Origin: Streptomyces caelestis
GTDB taxonomy: Bacteria > Actinomycetota > Actinomycetes > Streptomycetales > Streptomycetaceae
Direction of reading: 5' to 3'
Length of the DNA: 64,000 bases
NCBI RefSeq assembly: GCF_014205255.1
Contig: NZ_JACHNE010000001.1
Span: 3,658,001-3,722,000, forward strand
A model generated the notes under the pieces. That model worked only from the letters and a program-made list of their open reading frames with translations, was not told the origin of the DNA and ran no database searches. The number at the start of each line of letters is the position of its first letter. Within the stretch, counting starts at the first letter, position 1. The position numbers were made by a program, and so were the translations under genes. Of this stretch, positions 57,571 through 64,000 are shown one piece after another.

Positions 57571-59001
57571 TCAGTTCGTCACGCGGAAGGTGGCGTCGCT
57601 GCGGGCCGTCGTGGTGGTGATCGGGTCGAGGCGCAGTTCGTAGGCGTAGTGGCGGATGTACCGGTCGGGGTAGTTGTACGACTGGAAGGACGACCATGTC
57701 GAGTCGGCGAGGCCGGCGACCTGGCGGAAGGTGGCGTCCGCGGCGAACCGGGTGGTGCCGTCGTTGTAGGCCAGCTGGAAGTCGTAGTTGGAGTGCCGCA
57801 GGAAGTGGCCGGGGAAGTTGACCGACTCGAAGGAGACGGTGCCCGAGCCCGCCAGGCCGGGCCTCAGCCGGAACTGGGCGTCCGGGCCGGTGACGTTCTG
57901 GTCGATGCGCACGTCGAAGTTGGCGTGCCGCACGTACCGGTCCTGGAAGTTGAACGACTGGAGCCGCTTGGCCGGGGTGTTGGCCCAGCGTGCGAGCACG
58001 CGGCTCTCCTCGGCGGCCGTCAGGTTGAGGATCGCGCCGTGGCGCTTCTTCGTCCCGCCCAGGTTGTAGCTTCCCGACGCCGGGAGCCGGTAGGTGCCGG
58101 AGGCGGAGGGGTTGGTCGTCGTGACCGGCATGTAGCCGCGTCCGGAGGCGTACTGGTCGAGGTACAGGGTCCACTCGTTGCGGTCCCTGAACTTCATCCA
58201 CATCGGGCCTTCGACCTGGGAGCCGGTCAGGCCGATGCCGGAGAGGTTGCCGAGGCTGGTCCACGTACCGAGGATCGAGTTGCTGCCTTCGAGCGTGATC
58301 TGGCCGTCGCCGGAGGCCCGTACGTAACGGAAGTCACCGACGCCGGACGGCACCTCGACGATCTGGGTGTCGATGATGTTCTGGGTGCCGGGGCGGTCGA
58401 TGTAGAGCTGCGGGGTGGTGATGGTGCGGAAGTCGGTGGTGCGGGCGTAGTAGATGCGGTGCTTGAGCACGCCGCCCCGGGTCGCGTTCGTCGCCCAGTA
58501 CAGGACGTAGTCGTTGGTCTCGGGGTTCCAGATCGCTTCCGGCGCCCAGGCGTTGCGCCCGTCGGGGATCGCGCCGGCGACGTCGAGCAGCCGCGGCTGC
58601 GACCAGGTGACCAGGTCCGTCGACTCCCACACCACGAGGTTGCGGCTACCGTTGTTCACGGAGTCGTCCCATGACTGCCCGCAGCCGATGCACAGGTCGG
58701 TCGCGATGATCCAGTACTTGTCACCGCCGGGGGCTCTGACCAGTGCGGGGTCGCGCACCCCACGGGTTCCCACCGTGGACCGCAGGGTCATCCCGCCGCC
58801 GTTGAGATCACTCCAGTTCAGGCCGTCCGTGCTGTGCGAGAAGTAGATCTGCTGACCGGTCGACCCCTCCCCGACGAAGTGCGTCATCAGGTAGCCCGGG
58901 TCGGCGGCGGCGGCCCGGTCAGGTGTGGTCAGGGCCTGGCCCGTGAAGAGGAGGCAGGCGGCGAGCGCTATCGCCGACAGCCTGGAGAGAAGCGCGCGCA
59001 T
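57571..59001 (-). CDS. Secreted GH43-like glycosidase with arabinofuranose-binding AbfB domain
   Basis: 476 aa from ATG 59001 (an ATG at 59007 is possible). Signal peptide MRALLSRLSAIALAACLLFT with cleavage near AAAADP. Residues about 30-320 form a five-blade propeller of GH43 type: MTHFVGEGSTGQQIYFSHST, GTRGVRDPALVRAPGGDKYWIIATDL (Asp of VRDP typical), AWAPEAIWNPETNDYVLYW and SQVEGPMWMKF with the likely acid Glu. Residues about 335-476 are an AbfB (CBM42) module with three repeats containing FQDRYVRHANFDVRI, FPGHFLRHSNYDFQL and YPDRYIRHYAYELRL. Probably releases arabinose-containing sugars taken up by the upstream ABC importer. Confidence 0.9.
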   Translation of the reverse strand: MRALLSRLSAIALAACLLFTGQALTTPDRAAAADPGYLMTHFVGEGSTGQQIYFSHSTDGLNWSDLNGGGMTLRSTVGTRGVRDPALVRAPGGDKYWIIATDLCIGCGQSWDDSVNNGSRNLVVWESTDLVTWSQPRLLDVAGAIPDGRNAWAPEAIWNPETNDYVLYWATNATRGGVLKHRIYYARTTDFRTITTPQLYIDRPGTQNIIDTQIVEVPSGVGDFRYVRASGDGQITLEGSNSILGTWTSLGNLSGIGLTGSQVEGPMWMKFRDRNEWTLYLDQYASGRGYMPVTTTNPSASGTYRLPASGSYNLGGTKKRHGAILNLTAAEESRVLARWANTPAKRLQSFNFQDRYVRHANFDVRIDQNVTGPDAQFRLRPGLAGSGTVSFESVNFPGHFLRHSNYDFQLAYNDGTTRFAADATFRQVAGLADSTWSSFQSYNYPDRYIRHYAYELRLDPITTTTARSDATFRVTN

Positions 59002-59101
59002 GTGCATTTCCCCTGTCTTTGTCTGACTTTCCGTTGTCCCGTGGTCGCCGCGCCGACGGCGTCGGCTCACTCGCCGCTGTCGCGGCTCTCCCCCGTGCCC
59101 T

Positions 59102-60133
59102 TCAGGTCTTCCGGCGTGACGTCATGGTCCGCTGGATCAGGATGAAGGCGCACAGCAGCACACCCGTGGCGATCTTCGTCCACCAGGAGCTGAGCGTCCC
59201 CTCGAACGTGATGACGCTCTTGATCAGGCCGAGCACCAGCACCCCGAAGAGCGTGCCCAGCACATAACCGGAACCGCCGGTCAGCAGGGTGCCGCCGATG
59301 ACCACGGCGGCGATGGCGTCGAGTTCCATGCCGATGGCGTGCAGCGGGTCGCCCGACTGGATGTACAGCATGAACAGCAGGCCTGCCAGGGCCGAGCAGA
59401 AGCCGCTCACCGTGTACACGGCGATCTTCGTGCCGCCCAGCGGAAGGCCCATGAGCAGGGCCGACTGCTCGTTGCCGCCGATGGCGTACACCCGGCGTCC
59501 GAAGCGGGTGTAGTGGAGCACGTAAGCGGCGACGGCGAGGACGACCAGGGCCACGACGGCACCGATCGACAGATCCCCCACGCCCAGCGACACCCGCGTC
59601 TGGGCCAGGGTGCCCACCGAAGCGTCGTTGATGGAGATGGACTCCTTGCTGATGACCAGGCACAGTCCGCGGAAGAGGAAGAGCCCGGCCAGGGTGACGA
59701 TGAAGGGCTGGATCTCGAAGTTGTGGATCACATAGCCCATCAGGAAGCCGCCGAAGGCGCCGACGGCCAGTGCGAGGGGGACGACCAGGAGCAGCGGCAG
59801 TCCCTGACGTTCCACCAGCCACGCCGTGAACATGGTGGTGAAGCCGATCACCGAGCCCACGGACAGGTCGATGCCGCCCGACATGATGACGAAGGTGGCA
59901 CCGATGGCGGCAACCAGCAGGTAGCCGTTGTCGATGAACAGGTTGAGGAACACCTGGGGTTCGCCGAACCCGTAGTTCTGGTACCGGCTGAGGCCACCGA
60001 CGTACATGGCGATGAACAGGGCGGCCGTGACCAGGACGGGCAGACGCCGGTCGCCGAGCAGGCGCGCGGCACGGGCACGGGGGGCGGTGCTGCCGCGCGG
60101 AGCCGCCTTGGGGGTCTGGGCGGTCGCGCTCAT
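59102..60133 (-). CDS. yjfF: Sugar ABC importer permease, YjfF-like
   Basis: 343-aa BPD-type permease (FecCD/RbsC-like fold) with about ten helices. Motifs: FVIMSGGIDLSVGSVIGFTT, VTLAGLFLFRGLCLV, GGNEQSALLMGLPLGGTKIAVYTVSGF, and the cytoplasmic coupling segment ELDAIAAVVIGGTLLTGGSG. Its ATG overlaps the upstream permease stop by 4 nt. In E. coli the YtfQRT-YjfF system imports galactofuranose; homologues also take arabinofuranose. The downstream AbfB enzyme suggests an arabinose-type sugar here. Confidence 0.9.
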   Translation of the reverse strand: MSATAQTPKAAPRGSTAPRARAARLLGDRRLPVLVTAALFIAMYVGGLSRYQNYGFGEPQVFLNLFIDNGYLLVAAIGATFVIMSGGIDLSVGSVIGFTTMFTAWLVERQGLPLLLVVPLALAVGAFGGFLMGYVIHNFEIQPFIVTLAGLFLFRGLCLVISKESISINDASVGTLAQTRVSLGVGDLSIGAVVALVVLAVAAYVLHYTRFGRRVYAIGGNEQSALLMGLPLGGTKIAVYTVSGFCSALAGLLFMLYIQSGDPLHAIGMELDAIAAVVIGGTLLTGGSGYVLGTLFGVLVLGLIKSVITFEGTLSSWWTKIATGVLLCAFILIQRTMTSRRKT

Positions 60134-61224
60134 CGCGACACCTCCATCTTCGGGGCGGCGTCGGCCGCCGGAGCGGGCTCCACCGGGGCGGCGTCCCGGC
60201 GCGGGCCCTTGGGGCCCTTCGCGCCGAAGACCTTGGCCCGGAACTTCGGGGACTGCAGCAGGCAGACGACGATGACGACGGCGGCCTTGAAGACCAGGTT
60301 GGTCTGGGTCGGCACGCCGATGGTGTAGATCGTGGTGGTCAGGGTCTGGATGACGAGGGCGCCGACCACCGTGCCGCCGATGGAGAACCGGCCGCCGAGC
60401 AGCGAGGTGCCGCCGATCACCACGGCGAGGATCGCGTCGAGTTCGATCCACAGACCGGCGTTGTTGCCGTCCGCGGCCGAGGTGTTGGAGCTGATCATCA
60501 GGCCCGCGATGCCCGCGCACAGCGCGCAGAACATGTAGACCATGATCTTGATGCGCGTGGACCTGATGCCGACCAGGCGGCTGGCCTCGGCGTTGCCGCC
60601 GACCGACTCGACCAGCAGGCCGAGCGCCGTGCGGCGGGTCAGCGCCACGGTGACGGCCACCACCGCCGCCACCACGAAGACGGAGAAGGGCAGGGTCAGC
60701 CAGTAGCCGCCGCCGATCAGCTTGTACGGCTCGCTGTTGACGGTGATGATCTGGCCGTCGGTGACCAGCTGGGCGACACCTCGACCCGCGACCATGATGA
60801 TGAGGGTCGCGATGATGGGCTGGATCCCCATCCTGGCCACCAGGAAGCCGTTCCACAGACCGCAGACGACCGCGGCCACCAGCCCGATGCCCATCGCCAG
60901 GAACACCGCGGACAGGGTGTTCTGGTCGGCCTGGTCGCTGATGTACGAACAGGTCAGAGCGCCGGTGATGGCGACCACGGCGCCGACGGAGAGATCGATG
61001 CCGCCGGTGGCGATGACGAGGGTCATGCCGACCGCGACCAGGATCAGCGGTGAGCCGAACAGCACGATGGAGACGAGGCTGCCGTAGAGGTGGCCGTCCG
61101 TCATGTTGATCGAGAAGAAGTCGGGCGTGAAGGGGACGTTGACGAGCAGCAGGCCGATCAGGACCGCGACCGGCCAGAACAGGTGGTGATGCGTCAGTGC
61201 TCGCCAGCGGGAGGTGGTGGTCAC
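60130..61224 (-). CDS. ytfT: Sugar ABC importer permease, YtfT-like
   Basis: 364 aa from GTG 61224 (VTTTSRWRALTHHHLFWPV), overlapping the ATPase stop codon (GTGA). About ten helices; motifs TLVIATGGIDLSVGAVVAITGA, GIQPIIATLIIMVAGRGVAQL, VGGNAEASRLVGIRSTRIKIMVYMFCAL and ELDAILAVVIGGTSLLGG. A Lys/Arg- and Pro/Ala-rich tail of about 35 residues follows the last helix. Forms the channel with the YjfF-like permease. Confidence 0.9.
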   Translation of the reverse strand: MTTTSRWRALTHHHLFWPVAVLIGLLLVNVPFTPDFFSINMTDGHLYGSLVSIVLFGSPLILVAVGMTLVIATGGIDLSVGAVVAITGALTCSYISDQADQNTLSAVFLAMGIGLVAAVVCGLWNGFLVARMGIQPIIATLIIMVAGRGVAQLVTDGQIITVNSEPYKLIGGGYWLTLPFSVFVVAAVVAVTVALTRRTALGLLVESVGGNAEASRLVGIRSTRIKIMVYMFCALCAGIAGLMISSNTSAADGNNAGLWIELDAILAVVIGGTSLLGGRFSIGGTVVGALVIQTLTTTIYTIGVPTQTNLVFKAAVVIVVCLLQSPKFRAKVFGAKGPKGPRRDAAPVEPAPAADAAPKMEVSR

Positions 61225-62759
61225 TGGTGTTCTCCGCTCGCGATGGTCTCGAGGATCCTGCCGGTGGTGATCTCCGGCCCGTTGGTCAGCCGCGCCACCA
61301 GCCGGCGGTCGCGCAGCACTCCGATGGTGTGGCTGAGCCGGAGCACCTCCTCCAGTTCGGCCGCGATGTACAGCACCGACATGCCGTCCTCGGAGAGGGA
61401 CACCACCAGTTTCTGGATCTCCGTCTTGGCGCCGATGTCGATGCCGCGCGTCGGCTCGTCCAGGATCAGCAGCTTGGGCTGGGTGATCAGCCAGCGGGCG
61501 AGCAGCACCTTCTGCTGGTTGCCGCCGCTGAGCCGGCCCACGCGGGCCTCCGGGTCGGCGGGGCGGATGTCCAGTGCCTTGATGTACGAGGCGACGAGTG
61601 CGTCGCGCTGGGAGGCCGGGATGGGCCGGGTCCAGCCGCGGGCCGCCTGGAGAGCGAGGATGATGTTCTCGCGCACCGTCAGGTCGGGGACCAGGCCCTC
61701 GCTCTTGCGGTTCTCCGAGCAGAACGCCACACCGGCCGCGATGGCGTCGTTCGGGGCGCTCATCGAGACCTGCTTGCCGCCGATGGTCACCTTGCCGCTG
61801 TCGGGCTGGTCGGCTCCGAACAGCAGCCGGGCGAGTTCGGTGCGGCCCGATCCCAGCAGGCCGGCGAGTCCGAGCACCTCGCCCTTGTTGATCTCCAGGT
61901 CGAAGGGGGCGATCCCGCCGGTGCGGCCGAGCCCCTCGGCCTTGACCAGGGTCTCGCCGACGTCGGAGTGCATTTGGTGCTCCGCCAGTTCCTCGAGCTG
62001 GTCCAGGGCCTTGCCGATCATCAGCTCGATCAGCCCGACCTGGTCGAGGTCGCGGACCAGGTGCTCGCCGACCAGGGTGCCGTTGCGCAGGACGGTCATC
62101 CGGTCGCAGACCTCGTAGATCTGGTCGAGGAAGTGCGACACGAACAGGATCGCGACGCCCTCGTCCCTCAACTGCCGCATCAGGCGGAACAGTTCGAGGA
62201 CCTCGTCGCGGTCGAGGCTGGAGGTCGGCTCGTCGAGGACCAGCACCTTGGTGCCGAGTCCGGCGCCGTCCCGGGCTCCGGTGCCCACCGACCGTACGAT
62301 CGCGACCAGTTGCTGCACGGCCAGCGGGTACGAGGACAGCGGCGCGGCGACGTCGATGTCGAGTCCGAGCCGGTCGACCAGCTCCGCCGCCTCCTTGCGC
62401 ATCCGCTTCCACTGGATGCGGCCGGCGCGGGTGGGTTCGCGTCCGATGAAGATGTTCTCCGCCACCGACAGGTTGGGGCAGAGGTTGACCTCCTGGTAGA
62501 CCGTGCTGATGCCGGCCTGCTGCGCCTGCAGCGGGCTGCCGAACCGTACCGACTCGCCGTCCAGGGTGATCGTGCCGCCGTCCAGGGAGTAGACGCCCGT
62601 CAGCACCTTGATGAGAGTGGACTTCCCCGCACCGTTCTCGCCCATCAAGGCGTGGATCTCGCCGGGGAAGAGCCGGAAGTCGACGCCCGACAGAGCCCGT
62701 ACCCCCGGAAACCCCTTGACTATGCCCGTCATCTCCAGGACGGGTTGCGGCTCTGCCAT
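61221..62759 (-). CDS. ytfR: Sugar ABC importer ATPase, YtfR-like
   Basis: 512-aa fused twin ATPase. Domain 1: Walker A GENGAGKSTLIKVLTG, signature-like YPLAVQQLVAIVRSV (degenerate), Walker B KVLVLDEPTSSLD. Domain 2: Walker A replaced by LGLAGLLGSGRTEL (typical for the second half in this family), signature LSGGNQQKVLLARWL and Walker B LLILDEPTRGIDIGA. Length and pattern fit RbsA/AraG/YtfR-type importers. ATG 62759, with a 94-bp gap to the binding-protein gene. Confidence 0.92.
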   Translation of the reverse strand: MAEPQPVLEMTGIVKGFPGVRALSGVDFRLFPGEIHALMGENGAGKSTLIKVLTGVYSLDGGTITLDGESVRFGSPLQAQQAGISTVYQEVNLCPNLSVAENIFIGREPTRAGRIQWKRMRKEAAELVDRLGLDIDVAAPLSSYPLAVQQLVAIVRSVGTGARDGAGLGTKVLVLDEPTSSLDRDEVLELFRLMRQLRDEGVAILFVSHFLDQIYEVCDRMTVLRNGTLVGEHLVRDLDQVGLIELMIGKALDQLEELAEHQMHSDVGETLVKAEGLGRTGGIAPFDLEINKGEVLGLAGLLGSGRTELARLLFGADQPDSGKVTIGGKQVSMSAPNDAIAAGVAFCSENRKSEGLVPDLTVRENIILALQAARGWTRPIPASQRDALVASYIKALDIRPADPEARVGRLSGGNQQKVLLARWLITQPKLLILDEPTRGIDIGAKTEIQKLVVSLSEDGMSVLYIAAELEEVLRLSHTIGVLRDRRLVARLTNGPEITTGRILETIASGEHQ

Positions 62760-62853
62760 GGCAGCGCTCCTCGTGAATGGTCCAGGTCCGCGGGGAGCCT
62801 CCCGGCCGAGGGATGTCGGCCGGCCGGAGGCTCCCGCCGGTGGGGACGGTCGG

Positions 62854-63858
62854 TCAGTACTTGCGGGTGGGGAGCGCGTCCTTGGCCTGGTCCTGCATGA
62901 AGTCGCTCTCCTTGGTCTTGATCCAGCGTTCGACCGTCTCGCCGTCCTTGACCTTCTTCACGACCTCCATCAACTGCGGGCCGAGCAGCGGGTTGCACTC
63001 GACGATGGCGTTGATCTTGCCTTCGGACATGGCGACGAAGCCGTCCTTCACGCCGTCGATGGAGACGATGAGGATGTCCTTGCCGGGCTTCTTGCCGGCC
63101 GCCTCGATGGACTGGATGGCGCCGATGGCCATGTCGTCGTTGTGCGCGAAGAGCACGTTGATGTCCGGGTTGGACTGGAGGAAGGCCGCCATGACCTGCT
63201 TGCCGCCGGCGCGGGTGAAGTCACCGGTCTGGCTGACGACGACCTTCCAGTCGTCCGCGTGGTCCGCGTCCATGACCTCCTTGAAGCCCTTGGCGCGCTC
63301 GATCGCGGGGGCGGCGCCGGTGGTGCCCTCCAGCTGGGCGATCTTCACGGCGCCCTTGTGGCCCGCCTTCTCCAGGACCTTCTCCAGGATCTTGGCGGCG
63401 CGCCGGCCCTCGTCCGTGAAGTCGGAGCCCACCAGGGTCACGTACAGGGAGTCGTCGGAGGTCTCGACGGAGCGGTCGGTGAGGACCACCGGGATCTTCG
63501 CGGCCTTGGCCTCCTTGAGCACCGCGTCCCAGCCCGTGACGACCACCGGCGAGAAGGCGATGACGTCGACCTTCTGCGCGATGTAGTTGCGGATCGCGGA
63601 GATCTGGTTCTCCTGCTTCTGCTGGGCGTCGGAGAACTTGAGGGTGTAGCCCGCCTCCTTCGCGGCCGACTTCACCGAGTCGCTGTTGGCGGTGCGCCAG
63701 CCGCTCTCCGAGCCGACCTGGGAGAAGCCGAGGGTGATCGCCTTGCTGCCGCTGCCGGCGGCGGCGGCGGAGTTGCCGTCCTCCTTGGCGCAGGCCGCGA
63801 GTCCGGTCGCAGCCGCCACGCCGACCGCCGCGGTGAGGAAGTTCCTTCTGCTGAGCAT
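62854..63858 (-). CDS. ytfQ: Sugar-binding lipoprotein, YtfQ-like
   Basis: 334-aa periplasmic-binding-protein-like lipoprotein. N-terminus MLSRRNFLTAAVGVAAATGL has a twin-arginine motif (SRRNFL) followed by lipobox LAAC, so Tat-exported and lipid-anchored. The mature part has the type I binding fold: ITLGFSQVGSESGWRTANSD, VDVIAFSPVVVTGWDAVLKEAK, PVVLTDRSV, NVLFAHNDDMAIGAIQSIEAAG and ILIVSIDGVKDGF. This matches YtfQ-type proteins that bind furanose sugars. First gene of the operon. Confidence 0.92.
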   Translation of the reverse strand: MLSRRNFLTAAVGVAAATGLAACAKEDGNSAAAAGSGSKAITLGFSQVGSESGWRTANSDSVKSAAKEAGYTLKFSDAQQKQENQISAIRNYIAQKVDVIAFSPVVVTGWDAVLKEAKAAKIPVVLTDRSVETSDDSLYVTLVGSDFTDEGRRAAKILEKVLEKAGHKGAVKIAQLEGTTGAAPAIERAKGFKEVMDADHADDWKVVVSQTGDFTRAGGKQVMAAFLQSNPDINVLFAHNDDMAIGAIQSIEAAGKKPGKDILIVSIDGVKDGFVAMSEGKINAIVECNPLLGPQLMEVVKKVKDGETVERWIKTKESDFMQDQAKDALPTRKY

Positions 63859-64000
63859 GCTTGATCTCCTTCGTTGAGCCGGCCCGGGGATTGGACTCGG
63901 TCGCTGCGGCTTCTGACGTTCCGTCGGAAACCGTGGAAGTGGTGATGTTCTGAGGACCGACCGACGTTCGAAATATTGAACATGCGTGGCGCGTGCCGTC
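63859..64000 (-). promoter_or_regulatory. Operon promoter region with palindrome
   Basis: Contains the inverted repeat GTTCGAAATATTGAAC (63966-63981), AT-rich against the background. It lies 107 bp upstream of the YtfQ-like start and is a candidate operator for a sugar-responsive repressor encoded outside the window. Confidence 0.55.

Overview
High-GC DNA with the gene order fruR-fruK-fruA, MFS exporter, WYL regulator, TetR and the sigma factor hrdD identifies a Streptomyces chromosome. Only the bare sequence was read; names rest on motifs, gene order and known family architecture.

Layout. (1) 1-17700 is ordinary core chromosome: end of a DUF6227-like gene, fructose PTS operon, two drug-exporter/regulator pairs, hrdD with a sigma-R-type promoter, a GNAT acetyltransferase, a DODA-type dioxygenase with its MarR regulator, a secreted M6 protease and a tandem IclR regulator. 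(2) 17797-41718 is an accretion island at a tRNA-Arg(CCU) gene. A 43-bp tRNA 3' segment recurs five times in direct orientation (17828, 20438, 33144, 36144, 41676) and cuts the island into four elements: E1 (2.6 kb, DUF4041/GIY-YIG SNIPE-like anti-phage nuclease), E2 (12.7 kb, complete pSAM2-type actinomycete integrative and conjugative element with int, xis, repSA, spd/tra genes, KorSA-like repressor, Pif-like Nudix protein, and a low-GC nuclease-NACHT defence protein as cargo), E3 (3.0 kb, PIN toxin-antitoxin pair, dead IS481-like transposase, lipoprotein) and E4 (5.5 kb, two ABC exporters, AraC regulator, broken thioesterase). Only E2 has an integrase. Two families of putative arm-type sites mark the element ends. 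(3) 41863-46700 holds a secreted hydrolase gene, a small L7/L12-like gene and several decayed genes including mobilisation-type remnants. (4) 47271-57263 is a complete thioamitide (thioviridamide-family) RiPP cluster: precursor with core SVMAAAATVAFHC, kinase, HopA1-like lyase, second degenerate kinase, cysteine decarboxylase, methyltransferase, YcaO, TfuA, Fe/2OG hydroxylase, papain-like protease and a membrane protein. (5) 57571-63858 is an operon for a furanose-type sugar ABC importer (ytfQ-R-T-yjfF-like) with a secreted GH43-like/AbfB arabinan-active enzyme.

How it works together: the thioamitide genes form a nearly gapless, translationally coupled operon behind one promoter. YcaO+TfuA thioamidate the core; TvaC/TvaD/TvaE/TvaF-like proteins build the aminovinyl-methyl-cysteine ring; the methyltransferase and hydroxylase tailor histidine. 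In E2 a GntR-family repressor probably controls transfer, immunity and an anti-sigma-like gene through shared ACTCGTCTATACGAGT-type operators. The tRNA-Arg island concentrates apparent anti-phage functions.
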